A stretch of 51,101 bases of DNA from Geobacteraceae bacterium (GTDB taxonomy: Bacteria; Desulfobacterota; Desulfuromonadia; Geobacterales; Pseudopelobacteraceae), in NCBI GenBank assembly GCA_025355965.1, contig JANXYR010000072.1, forward strand, positions 1 to 51,101, written 5' to 3'. The notes below the pieces were generated by a model that was not told the origin of the DNA, did no database searches, and saw only the letters and a list, made by a program, of their open reading frames with translations. Positions 42,201 through 49,887 of the stretch are shown one piece after another. Each line of letters begins with the position of its first letter. The first letter of the stretch is position 1. Made by a program: the position numbers and the translations under genes.

Positions 42201-42434
42201 CTGCGGCAACCCCTGCAGGTTGACCGCCAGCGGGTAGGTCACCTGGTCCTCCACCACCTGAGGTGAACGACCGGGATAGTCCGTGAAGACAATCACCTGG
42301 TTATCGGAAAGGTCAGGAATGGCATCAACCGGAGTCTTGTAGACTGACCATGTGCCCCAGGCAATGACCAGTCCGAACATCATAAGGACGATGACCCTGT
42401 TGCGAGCGGAGTATTCTATAATTTTCTCAATCAT
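39297..42434 (-). CDS. cusA: CusA-like Cu(I)/Ag(I) efflux RND pump
   Basis: A 1045-residue heavy-metal RND transporter with 12 spans. It keeps the three methionines that form the metal path of E. coli CusA: Met566 in LLYMPVTLPN, Met616 in DPAPVSMFES and Met665 in RINMLSTGVRTDLGVKI. The proton-relay acid is Asp403 in GGIAIAIGVLVDAGVIM. These features place it in the monovalent-metal (HME4) branch rather than with Co/Zn/Cd pumps. It would take metal from the periplasm or membrane and expel it through the CusB- and CusC-like partners encoded just before it. Confidence 0.93.
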   Translation of the reverse strand: MIEKIIEYSARNRVIVLMMFGLVIAWGTWSVYKTPVDAIPDLSDNQVIVFTDYPGRSPQVVEDQVTYPLAVNLQGLPQVRAVRASSAFGFSMIYVIFEDKADIYWARTRVLERLNYAASLLPPGVTPTLGPDGTGVGHVFWYTIEGKGYDLEQLRTLQDWFVRYQLNTVQGVAEVASIGGLVREYQIDLDPNKLFAYNIKVAKVMDAVKASNKDVGGRLIEQADAEYLIRGQGYVKSKEDLENIVVGADMRGTPIYVKNLGIVQTGGAIRRGLLEINGEGEAVGGIVVMRYGENAKDVIDRVKDKIKDLEKGLPPGVKIKVSYDRSDLIERAIDTLKHNLFEESVVVSLVILIFLLHFQSALVIVLTLPISVLIAFITMKLMGVTSNIMSLGGIAIAIGVLVDAGVIMVENCYRHLSEMPPEERAARRLETVIASAKQVGRAIFFSLAIIVLSFVPVFMLEGQEGKLFHPLAFTKTFSMMGSALIAITLVPVLMYYFMRGKMPPESSNPVSTFFIKLYSPVIRWVLVWKKTTIVLNLLALLVAVPMFMGLGSEFMPPLDEGSLLYMPVTLPNVSITEAKRIIQVQDTIIKSVPEVEHVLGKVGRAETSTDPAPVSMFESIIILKPKEQWRPGIKKADIVAELDSKLQQIGVRNGWTQPIINRINMLSTGVRTDLGVKIFGNDLNVLKDLALQAETILKPINGAADVVAERVTGGSYIDIDIDREAAARYGVSVGDIQSIIETALGGEMLSTTVEGRNRFPIRLRYMRDYRDNIPAIRRILVGSMDGAQVPLSLVTKLKISTGAPEINSEGGLLRSLVFLNVRGRDMGGFVTEAKQVLEKNLKLPPGYYVAWSGQWENQIRAKARLQLLIPLGIVIIFILLYFTFHSALEASMVMLSVPFALVGGVYLVYALGYNLSVAVWVGFIALYGIAVETGVVMVIYLHEALDKKLINGPCTEQDIYDATFEGAVLRLRPKLMTVAVALLGLIPIMWSTGTGADVMKPIAAPMIGGMISSAVHVLIMTPVIFVLMKKRDLKKGRLHYSGMKH

Positions 42435-42482
42435 GAGTAGGTCCTAGTCGGGTTTGAAGTCCCTCTTTCAAGTGGGGCATAC

Positions 42483-43880
42483 CTACATCTTCATATCATC
42501 CATCTTCAAGGTTTTCTTTGTTGCCGGCGGAGGCTGTACCGGTGGAGCTCCCGGCACAACTGTTTTATTGTCATCCATCTTCATTCCTGGCATATTCTCG
42601 TGCCCACCGCCACCTTTCAACTGTGATTCGGAGTCAATCAGGTAACCACCGGATACAGCAACTTTGTCTCCAGACTTTAGCCCGGATAAAATCTGTATCT
42701 TATCATCCGTTCGCTGTCCGACCTGGACATCACGAGGTTCAAACATCCCCGGCGTACTCTCAACCCAAACTACCTGGCGTTTGCCTGTATCCATGACGGC
42801 GGTAACCGGCACAACTATTGCCAGACCAAGCGGCACCTTGATAATGGCGTTGACAAACATATCGGGCTTCAGCTTCATGCCGGGGTTAGGCATCTCAACC
42901 CGGGCCTTGACGGTCCTGGTCTTGGGGTCAAGAAATGGATAAATATAGGAAATGTTGCCGGTGAAGGGTCTGCCGGGGAACGATTGAGAGCGGATTTCCA
43001 CCTTCTGGCCGAGATGGATATTGGGAAATTCATTTTCGTATACCTCCACCTCCACCCATACACTGGAAAGATCAGCTACGTTGAACAGTACATCACCAAC
43101 ATTTACATACTGCCCCTGTTGCACCATCTTCTCTATAACAACACCGGAGATGGGTGTGTATATAGGGAGACGGATATTTGGTTTGCCCGTCTTCTCCAGA
43201 TCTGCTATCTGGCTTTCCTTAACCCCGAAAAGCATCAGTCTCTGCTTGGCCGAAGCCACCAGACCATCACCATTTTGAGATATTGACGGGATCGAGGAAT
43301 TTTTAAACTGTTCACGGCTCTTGACCGCCAGCAGATATTCCTGTTGCGTTGCTACCAGATCAGGCGAGTAAACTTCTGCCACCGGTCTGTCTTTGGAGAC
43401 AATGCCACCCACTGTATTTACATTGAGGCGATCGATACGTCCTGCAATCCAGGCGGTAGCCTTTGCCTGGCGCGACTGGTCGTATTGCACGATGCCAACG
43501 GCGTTAATCTCTTTATTGAGAACTGATTTCTTCGCCTCTGTCGTGGCGACGTTGGCCATGATCCGCTGCGTCGCAGACATGGAAACGTGGCCGAGCATTT
43601 CGGACTGTTGCTTCTGCTCCGGGGTCATGGCAACACCATCGACAGGTGCATTGTCAATCTTTTTGATCAGTTCCATGCCGCAGATCGGGCAGGTGCCCGG
43701 TTTGTCCTTAATGATGAAGGGGTGCATGGAGCAGGTCCATAGCTGAATCTTATGTTCAATCTTTGAATGACCACCTCCATCGTCCTTGAACCAACCTTTG
43801 AAGTAGAGCACGCCGGCAGCAACGGCAATAACTGCGATCAGAGCTATCAGGGAAATTGTTATTTTCTTATTCAGTGCCAT
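42483..43880 (-). CDS. cusB: CusB-like periplasmic adaptor with metal-binding head and Met-rich tail
   Basis: A 465-residue membrane-fusion protein. It has one N-terminal span (about 7-27), a heavy-metal-binding domain at about 48-72 (WTCSMHPFI, then PGTCPICGMELI), the hairpin and barrel domains of the family, and a Met-rich C-terminal extension (HENMPGMKMDDNK ... KTLKMDDMKM, about 422-465). E. coli CusB uses Met residues to pass Cu(I) to CusA. The tail recalls CusF-like metal donors, and no separate cusF gene is seen. It links pump and outer-membrane channel. Confidence 0.92.
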   Translation of the reverse strand: MALNKKITISLIALIAVIAVAAGVLYFKGWFKDDGGGHSKIEHKIQLWTCSMHPFIIKDKPGTCPICGMELIKKIDNAPVDGVAMTPEQKQQSEMLGHVSMSATQRIMANVATTEAKKSVLNKEINAVGIVQYDQSRQAKATAWIAGRIDRLNVNTVGGIVSKDRPVAEVYSPDLVATQQEYLLAVKSREQFKNSSIPSISQNGDGLVASAKQRLMLFGVKESQIADLEKTGKPNIRLPIYTPISGVVIEKMVQQGQYVNVGDVLFNVADLSSVWVEVEVYENEFPNIHLGQKVEIRSQSFPGRPFTGNISYIYPFLDPKTRTVKARVEMPNPGMKLKPDMFVNAIIKVPLGLAIVVPVTAVMDTGKRQVVWVESTPGMFEPRDVQVGQRTDDKIQILSGLKSGDKVAVSGGYLIDSESQLKGGGGHENMPGMKMDDNKTVVPGAPPVQPPPATKKTLKMDDMKM

Positions 43881-43904
43881 GGTCGGACCTCTGTGTAATT
43901 GATT

Positions 43905-45275
43905 TCAATGATGTTGTCTGTGCTCTGGTTCAGATGCCGCAGTGGCTGATGGTTGCACATTTCCCGGCAGGACATCAGTAGTCGCTTTCGACTGTACCGT
44001 AGGAACTGATACGAGATCGGCTCCGATTGCCGCTTCAAGCTGCGCCAGCCTCATCATGTATTCAGCCTGCGACTCGTACAACTCACGTTCATAATTAAAC
44101 AGAGTTACCCTGCCGTCCAGGAGCGTCAGAAAATCCACCTTGTTCACCCGGTAACTGATAACTGCCGACTCCAGTGATTGCTCCGCCTGGGGGATAATAC
44201 CCCCCTTGTAGAGTTCAACCAGTTTTCTACGGCGGTCCATCCGGGCAAGAATGTCGTTGATGGTAAAGGAGATTGAATTTTTTAGCCCGTTCAACTCTTC
44301 AGCGGCCATACTCGTCTCGGAGGTTGATTCGGCCAGCATTGCACGGCGGCGATCCTGCTGGAACGGCAGGTTGAAAGTAACACCGACAGTGAACATATTG
44401 TAGCCTGGATCACCCATTGCAGCTTCACGGAACATGTACTCGAAGGAGAGGTTAAAATCGGGATAGAACTCCTTCTGCGCCAGTCGGTGCGCCGCTTGCC
44501 CCTTATTAGCCAGACTGGCCAGACTTTTTATCTGCGGACGTTTTTCAATTGCGGTCTCGTTCAGCTGTTCGCTTGACAGTGACACGTGCGGAAGAGTGAA
44601 GTCGGCTATGGTGCCGACCGGGCTGTTACCAGGGCGGTAGAGAAGATAATTGAGATTTGCTTCCAGACTCTTACGCTGTTGCATGAGGGAAATCTGCATG
44701 TCAAGCATCTTGGACTTTTCCAGGCCGGCCTTGTAGATATCCTGCTGTACTCCCTGGCCGACGGAATACTTCGACTCCGCAATAGTTACAAAGTCGGCAA
44801 GTATTTTTATGTTCTTGCCAATCACTTCTAATGACTTGTCAACCGCCCATAGCTGATAGTAGGTTTCCTTGACCATTCTGGCCAGTTCCAGCTTCCGCTC
44901 TTCAATGGCCCACTGATAGGACTCGGCTTCATACTGGGCAACTTCCTGCTTTATGGCCCGTTTGCCCCAGAAAGGGAGCTGTTGGGAGATGCCGATCACC
45001 TTTGCCGTTGTCGGATCCTTACCACCTAAAGAGAGCGGTTGACGTGCTAAAAAGTTCTGTAGCTTGAACATGAACATTGGGTCTTCCAGGGCGGAGGCCT
45101 GCTCAGCCTTACTGGCAAACATTCTCCAGCGGGACTGTGAAGATTTTAGTTCAGGATTATTGGCAAGGGCAGTGGATATAAGGTTAGAGAGATCTTCAGT
45201 CTGTCTGATTTCATCAGCTTGGCCGCTGTTGGCGGATAAGATGAATGTGGCAAGTATGACAAGTAACTTTTTCAT
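43905..45275 (-). CDS. CusC/TolC-family outer-membrane efflux channel
   Basis: A 456-residue protein from the ATG at 45275, after AGAGG and at the start of a signal peptide (MKKLLVILATFILSANSG); a longer frame upstream lacks both. The TolC fold is visible from its repeats: TALANNPELKSSQSRWR in the first half and AEQSLESAVISYRVNKVDFL with LLDGRVTLFNYERELYES in the second. No lipobox is present, unlike E. coli CusC. It provides the outer-membrane exit for the CusAB complex and lies directly upstream of the CusB-like gene. Confidence 0.88.
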   Translation of the reverse strand: MKKLLVILATFILSANSGQADEIRQTEDLSNLISTALANNPELKSSQSRWRMFASKAEQASALEDPMFMFKLQNFLARQPLSLGGKDPTTAKVIGISQQLPFWGKRAIKQEVAQYEAESYQWAIEERKLELARMVKETYYQLWAVDKSLEVIGKNIKILADFVTIAESKYSVGQGVQQDIYKAGLEKSKMLDMQISLMQQRKSLEANLNYLLYRPGNSPVGTIADFTLPHVSLSSEQLNETAIEKRPQIKSLASLANKGQAAHRLAQKEFYPDFNLSFEYMFREAAMGDPGYNMFTVGVTFNLPFQQDRRRAMLAESTSETSMAAEELNGLKNSISFTINDILARMDRRRKLVELYKGGIIPQAEQSLESAVISYRVNKVDFLTLLDGRVTLFNYERELYESQAEYMMRLAQLEAAIGADLVSVPTVQSKATTDVLPGNVQPSATAASEPEHRQHH

Positions 45276-45380
45276 AACAGCCTCTGGTAGAAATTGTTTG
45301 TATAGGAAGCCATACCGCTTCGCATTGGTCACTATCAGACCGAAGTCTAGCATAGCAATAAGGATAAGCAATCATTTAAA

Positions 45381-46052
45381 TTACTGTTGAATCACAATGC
45401 CGTCCTTAAGGTTGATGGTCCGGTCTGAATATTTCCCATTATCAGGATTATGAGTCACCATGACCACGGTCTGGCCGGCGTCGTTCAGCTCACGGAACAG
45501 CGCCATGACCTCCTCGCTGGTCGTTGAATCAAGATTTCCGGTCGGCTCATCCGCCAGCAGTATATGCGGATTGTTGACGATGGCCCGCGCAATGGCGACA
45601 CGTTCCTGTTCACCCCCCGAAAGCTGATTGGGGAGTCGATCGAGCTTATTCCCCAGGCCGACCCGTTCGAGAGCTTGACAAGCTGAAGCTGTTTTTGACT
45701 TCGTGCTCATTTTTACAATAGCCAACGGCAGCATGACGTTCTCTATAGCGGTCAGGTACTGGATCAGATGGAATGACTGGAATACGAATCCCAGGTTCTG
45801 GGCGCGAAAATCTGCCAACTTCTCACCAGGGAGCTGATATATATTCACACCGGCCATATCAACCTCTCCCGATGTGGGATGGTTCATTCCACCAAGCACC
45901 GACAGGAGCGTACTTTTCCCCGAACCTGACTGTCCCATGATGGTGATGAACTCTCCTGCCTCTATGCTGATATCAACTCCGCGCAACGCTTCGACAACAT
46001 CGTCGCCGCTTGAGTACTGTTTCTTTACGTTTTTAATTTCGATGAGCGCCAT
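45381..46052 (-). CDS. LolD/MacB-type ABC transporter ATPase
   Basis: A 223-residue ATPase: Walker [10 protein letters not shown] (about residues 39-47), Q-loop [11 protein letters not shown], signature [15 protein letters not shown], Walker [13 protein letters not shown], switch VMVTHNPDN. It pairs with the FtsX-type permease encoded 11 nt upstream. Such pairs move no solute through a pore but transmit force to the periplasm, handling lipoproteins, peptides or, in iron-uptake clusters, periplasmic metal proteins. Here it sits in a metal-efflux operon together with DUF2318. Confidence 0.92.
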   Translation of the reverse strand: MALIEIKNVKKQYSSGDDVVEALRGVDISIEAGEFITIMGQSGSGKSTLLSVLGGMNHPTSGEVDMAGVNIYQLPGEKLADFRAQNLGFVFQSFHLIQYLTAIENVMLPLAIVKMSTKSKTASACQALERVGLGNKLDRLPNQLSGGEQERVAIARAIVNNPHILLADEPTGNLDSTTSEEVMALFRELNDAGQTVVMVTHNPDNGKYSDRTINLKDGIVIQQ

Positions 46053-46063
46053 TGTATCCTCTT

Positions 46064-47224
46064 TTATAATGCCCGCAGGGCTTCTGTAGGGTCCATCTTG
46101 CTGGCATGTAGCGCCGGATAGATGCTTGCCAAAATACCAAGCGTTAAAGCCAGCCCGATTGAACCAAAAGCAACGGTTGTGTCCCAGATCAGGTGGACGT
46201 TTTTGCCCTCCGCCATAAACGGTAGTGCCAGTTTGGCCCCCCCCATCCCAACTGCATAGCCGAGCAGTCCGGCCAACAGGCTGACCAGGGCGGCTTCCAG
46301 CAGGATGATCCGCATGATGTGACTTTTACGGAAGCCGATGGCGCGGAAAACGCCGATTTCTACCGTACGTTCATTGACGCTCCCCATCATCGTAACAAAG
46401 ACAATCAGGGAACCAATAAAGACCACAACCCCGGCCATCGCATAGGAGAAACGTTTGAATTGGTCCAGAGCCTTGAGACGTCCTTCAACAACCTGTTGAA
46501 TGGCTGACACTTTGGCGTCAGGCAGCTTTTCGGCAATCTGGGTGACCATATCTCCGATAGGGCAACCGGAGCAAAGAGCCGCCACTTCGGCCAGCGTTAT
46601 TACGCCCTCCTTGTTCAGCACCTTTTGGGCTTTTCTCAGCGAGGCAAACACGAGCGAATCATCCTGCGAACCGGTCTGATCCAATACTCCCGCAACCTTG
46701 AAGGATTCACCTTTGATCTGGACAGTGTCGCCGGTGCTGACATTGAGAACTTTGGATGTATCACTGCCGATCAACAGCTCATTGTCAGTCTTTGGGGCTT
46801 CACCGAAGATCTTCCACCACTGTTTCATCTTCAGCTCGCTGTCAAAGTTCACCCCGACCAGCAATACATCGTGGGCTCCTATCTTGATGCCACCCAGTAC
46901 TTTTGGCGCGATTGCCGAGATATTCTTATGGTTGGTAATGGTCTTGATCTTCGCCAGATCCTCTTCACGAATCTCGCGTTGATCGAAGGTCACACCACCC
47001 AGACTGATACCACCGTAATTCATGGACAGGCCGTTGCTCTGCGGGGTGACAAGGATATTTGCGCCAAACTCATCCATCTTGCGCTCGATGTCGTTGGACA
47101 TCGAACGAGTGAGGGTCACCAATGTGACGATAGTGGCAATTCCAACGGTCAGTCCTACCGTCAGAAAGGCCATCTTCGCTTTACGGCGCTTCAAGTTATT
47201 GATGGAGATGGTGTGAAGTTTCAT
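46064..47224 (-). CDS. FtsX/MacB-type ABC permease
   Basis: A 386-residue permease: one N-terminal span (about 17-39), a periplasmic MacB-PCD domain of about 210 residues, and three C-terminal spans with the FtsX block GSVNERTVEIGVFRAIGFRK near 280 and YPALHASKMDPTEALRAL at the end. The periplasmic domain contains a CSGCPIGDM pair of cysteines, a possible metal site. Its start shares one base with the stop of the DUF2318 gene (TGATG). It works with the ATPase at 45381-46052. Confidence 0.9.
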   Translation of the reverse strand: MKLHTISINNLKRRKAKMAFLTVGLTVGIATIVTLVTLTRSMSNDIERKMDEFGANILVTPQSNGLSMNYGGISLGGVTFDQREIREEDLAKIKTITNHKNISAIAPKVLGGIKIGAHDVLLVGVNFDSELKMKQWWKIFGEAPKTDNELLIGSDTSKVLNVSTGDTVQIKGESFKVAGVLDQTGSQDDSLVFASLRKAQKVLNKEGVITLAEVAALCSGCPIGDMVTQIAEKLPDAKVSAIQQVVEGRLKALDQFKRFSYAMAGVVVFIGSLIVFVTMMGSVNERTVEIGVFRAIGFRKSHIMRIILLEAALVSLLAGLLGYAVGMGGAKLALPFMAEGKNVHLIWDTTVAFGSIGLALTLGILASIYPALHASKMDPTEALRAL

Positions 47225-47688
47225 CAGAAATATCTCGCGCCGTCTTTCAGGTCACTGGCCTTTATGGAAATAGTAGCGCCATTCAGCTGGTTCGGCAGAT
47301 AGCCCGGATTACAGCCGCCGGAAGCATTGGGACCGAGGCGGTTAATGGCAAACTTCTGGTTGCAGTTATTGCAGTTCATTTTGTCACCCTGCTGTTCGTA
47401 CCCTTTTTTGGAACGGTAGCAGGAATCGCAAGCATCAAATGCAGTTTTTATGCTGCCATCCGGGGCTTTGACCGCAAAGAAGTTAATCTCCTTGCCACCA
47501 TCCTCGAATTTATAGAAACGAGCCTTGCCGTCGGCCAATTTTGCAACATGCAGTGTGACCATCCCGTTATCTGCCTTAACCTTCTCATACTTGCCGAAAG
47601 AAAAGGCAAATACACTGACCGCTCCAACCAACATCGCCATCGTAAGGATTCCAGCCAATACAACTTGTTTTGTGTGCTTCGTTACCAT
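47224..47688 (-). CDS. DUF2318 exported/membrane-anchored protein
   Basis: A 154-residue protein from the ATG at 47688 (AAGGAG ahead). One N-terminal hydrophobic helix is a signal or anchor. The DUF2318 domain has cysteine pairs in FDACDSCYRSKKGYEQQGD and MNCNNCNQKFAINRLGPN, plus GGCNPGYLP, five cysteines that could hold a metal or cluster. In Campylobacter the p19/ftr1 iron-uptake cluster also carries DUF2318 with FtsX permeases and a LolD-type ATPase, so this trio looks like a conserved module placed here next to a Cus pump. Confidence 0.87.
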   Translation of the reverse strand: MVTKHTKQVVLAGILTMAMLVGAVSVFAFSFGKYEKVKADNGMVTLHVAKLADGKARFYKFEDGGKEINFFAVKAPDGSIKTAFDACDSCYRSKKGYEQQGDKMNCNNCNQKFAINRLGPNASGGCNPGYLPNQLNGATISIKASDLKDGARYF

Positions 47689-47704
47689 TTCCTTCTCCTT
47701 GTAT

Positions 47705-47851
47705 TTACATCTGTTTAGATACACAGCCACTACTTTTTACGCTGGGACACCCTGAACCGGATATTTTATCAAATCTGACCCTTAAAGCCAGAAGCCATAA
47801 AAGTGCGACAGCAACAATCACCAGAGCTATGTTGATAAACCTGTCATTCAT
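47705..47851 (-). CDS. 48-residue single-span membrane protein
   Basis: ATG at 47851, stop at 47705, lying snugly between the FixH-like and DUF2318 genes. The product has one span (INIALVIVAVALLWLLALRV) then a short periplasm-facing tail with two cysteines (SGSGCPSVKSSGCVS). The gap to the upstream gene is 2 nt and to the downstream one 16 nt. It has no strong ribosome site, so translation may be coupled. The cysteine-bearing tail beside DUF2318 suggests a helper in metal or thiol chemistry. Confidence 0.65.
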   Translation of the reverse strand: MNDRFINIALVIVAVALLWLLALRVRFDKISGSGCPSVKSSGCVSKQM

Positions 47852-47853
47852 CG

Positions 47854-48309
47854 TTACTTTACCTGATACCAGAATTTGGCCTGACGGGTCTTGCCGCCTT
47901 TAAGTTGAAACTTGCACATGACACCATATTTGCCGTTTTTGGAAAGTTCAAAATCAGCGCCAAAATGTCCCTGCATACCCATCAACTCTTTGACCTGTGT
48001 GCTTTTATCCGGATTCTGTACTTTAATTGTCACAGTCCCATCAGTCAGCGCCTTGCCACTTTTGGCATCTTTGAATGATACTGAAATGTGATGGGTCTCC
48101 TTCACCCCCTTGGGCATTTCCATCCCCATATCCTTCATGGCATCTGCCATAGTCTGAACGTTGAAGGTTGCCTTGACACCCTCAACAACCTCTTCGTGGG
48201 CAACATTGGTCTTATGCTCCATAGCGTGTCCGCCATGCTCCATGGCAGAAGCAAAAAGTGGATACGAAAGAGCAAAAATGGCTGCTGTCACTGCAATTAG
48301 TTTTTTCAT
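47854..48309 (-). CDS. Exported FixH/YtkA-like protein, His/Met-rich start
   Basis: A 151-residue protein with a signal peptide to ASA (residue 22). The mature start is His/Met-rich (MEHGGHAMEHK), and a short MADAMKDMGMEMPKG stretch follows. The C-terminal part (about 70-151) is a beta-sandwich (HHISVSFKDAKSGKALTDGT, FGADFELSKNGKYGVMC, KFWYQVK) like FixH/YtkA domains, which occur in copper and metal handling. GGAG precedes the ATG. It is the first gene of the nine-gene operon running to 38880, behind a sigma-54-type promoter. Confidence 0.78.
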   Translation of the reverse strand: MKKLIAVTAAIFALSYPLFASAMEHGGHAMEHKTNVAHEEVVEGVKATFNVQTMADAMKDMGMEMPKGVKETHHISVSFKDAKSGKALTDGTVTIKVQNPDKSTQVKELMGMQGHFGADFELSKNGKYGVMCKFQLKGGKTRQAKFWYQVK

Positions 48310-48355
48310 TGGTAAATATCTCCTTTAATGGTGAAATAATTTCTAGTCAATTAAA

Positions 48356-48371
48356 AGCACATGTCATGCCA
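48356..48371 (-). promoter_or_regulatory. Sigma-54-type promoter of the pump operon
   Basis: On the minus strand TGGCATG (48371-48365), 4 nt, GTGCT (48360-48356): the -24 GG and -12 GC are in exact register and only one -12 T is off consensus. It lies 46 nt before the ATG at 48309. Confidence 0.65.
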
Positions 48372-48422
48372 ATTCATAACTTATTGATATTACAAGAGTA
48401 TTTAATTACAGGAGGGGGTTAT

Positions 48423-48459
48423 TGTAGATTATTCTGCAAATATGGAAGGATATTCTACA
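48423..48459. promoter_or_regulatory. Enhancer-like palindromes upstream of the pump operon
   Basis: TGTAGA-TTAT-TCTGCA (48423-48438) is a near-dyad with 5 of 6 arm pairs. A second TTCTACA half-site lies at 48453-48459. They sit 50-90 nt upstream of the -24 box, the usual place for NtrC-type binding. Confidence 0.45.
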
Positions 48460-48513
48460 TAGTTTAGGCGGAGTGTGGTCAATTTTAGTCTCCCGGAGCT
48501 TCCGGATGAAATA

Positions 48514-49887
48514 CTATTTTTCCGGAGGCAAAATCTCATATTTCTCCATCCGGTAGATAAGGGTATGCCGTGGAATACGTAAAAATTTCGCAGCTGCTGT
48601 CTGATTCCAGAGGTTGCGTTCAAGAGCTTCAACCACCACCTCCCGCTCCAGTTGTTCCAGCGAATAACCTTCCTCCGGCAGGTTTATCACGCCATATTTG
48701 GATGAAGAGACGACATTGACGGTATCACCGACACATACCTTCTCCGGCAGATCATCAATGGTTATCGTATTGCCACTACGCATTATTAGAAGACGTTCCA
48801 CGAGATTTTCAAGCTCACGAACGTTCCCTGGCCACCGGTAGGAACTTAGGGCAGCAATAGCGCCACTATCAAAATCCACCATGCCGGCCCCACGCTTTCC
48901 ACAAAAATAGTGGAGCAGCAGCGCGATGTCATCTTTCCGCTCACGTAAAGGTGGTAGATGGATTGGAATAACCGCCAGACGATAATAGAGATCTTCGCGG
49001 AACGCGGCATCAGCAAGCGCTTTCTCAATATCGAGATTGGTAGCAGCCACCACCCGCACATCCAGCCTGAGAGGCTTTGCACCGCCAACCGGCTCAACCA
49101 CCTTCTCCTGCAATGCACGCAATAGTTTAGGCTGTAGCTCCAGCGGCAGTTCACCCACTTCATCGAGAAAAAGAGTACCGCCATCAGCTAATTGAAACTT
49201 GCCTGTCTTATCCTTGATAGCCCCTGTAAATGCCCCGCGGACATGTCCAAAAAGTTCACTCTCCAACAGGTCACGGGGAATTGCTGCACAATTGATGGCT
49301 ACAAAAGGTGCGGCGCGGCGATTACTATGTTGATGAATCGAGCGGGCCACTAATTCCTTGCCGGTTCCTGACTCACCGGTAATCAGCACTGAAGCGTCCG
49401 TATCCGCCACTTTGTGGACGATCTCGAACACCCGCTCCATAGCCTTTGATGAACCGACAATGGTACGATAATCGGCCCTATCCGACACTTCGTCCTTTAA
49501 ACGTCTGTTTTCGGCGGTCAACCCTGCAAACTGGAGCGCCTTGGCAACCGTAAGCCGTAGTTCGTCCCGATTGAATGGCTTGGTGATGTAGTCGTAAGCC
49601 CCCGCCTTCATGGCATCTACAGCAACATCTACCGCACCGAAGGCGGTAACCATGATAACCAGCGTCTCGGGAGATCGTTCCTTGACGGCCTTCAGCACCT
49701 GCATGCCGTCCATGCCGGGCATCTTCATGTCGGTAATCACCAAGGAGGGAGACTCTTCGGAGAACAGACGTAACCCTTCTACACCTCCAGATGCTGACAA
49801 CACCTGATACCCTGCTTCCTGAAGATTGTATTCCACAACGCGCCGCAGCGAGGCGTCATCGTCTATAACCAATATTTTAGGTTTCAT
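48514..49887 (-). CDS. NtrC-type sigma-54 response regulator, pump operon side
   Basis: A 457-residue regulator with a receiver (phospho-Asp in LVITDMKMPGMDG), AAA+ domain (Walker A GESGTGKELVARSIH, contact loop GAFTGA, Walker B GGTLFLDEVGELP) and Fis-type helix-turn-helix (NQTAAAKFLRIPRHTLIYRM). It lies just upstream of the sigma-54-type promoter at 48356 and probably drives the pump operon. It overlaps its kinase gene by 4 nt. It is similar in domain order to the regulator at 36066-37424 but clearly a separate gene, so the region has two such pairs. Confidence 0.94.
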   Translation of the reverse strand: MKPKILVIDDDASLRRVVEYNLQEAGYQVLSASGGVEGLRLFSEESPSLVITDMKMPGMDGMQVLKAVKERSPETLVIMVTAFGAVDVAVDAMKAGAYDYITKPFNRDELRLTVAKALQFAGLTAENRRLKDEVSDRADYRTIVGSSKAMERVFEIVHKVADTDASVLITGESGTGKELVARSIHQHSNRRAAPFVAINCAAIPRDLLESELFGHVRGAFTGAIKDKTGKFQLADGGTLFLDEVGELPLELQPKLLRALQEKVVEPVGGAKPLRLDVRVVAATNLDIEKALADAAFREDLYYRLAVIPIHLPPLRERKDDIALLLHYFCGKRGAGMVDFDSGAIAALSSYRWPGNVRELENLVERLLIMRSGNTITIDDLPEKVCVGDTVNVVSSSKYGVINLPEEGYSLEQLEREVVVEALERNLWNQTAAAKFLRIPRHTLIYRMEKYEILPPEK

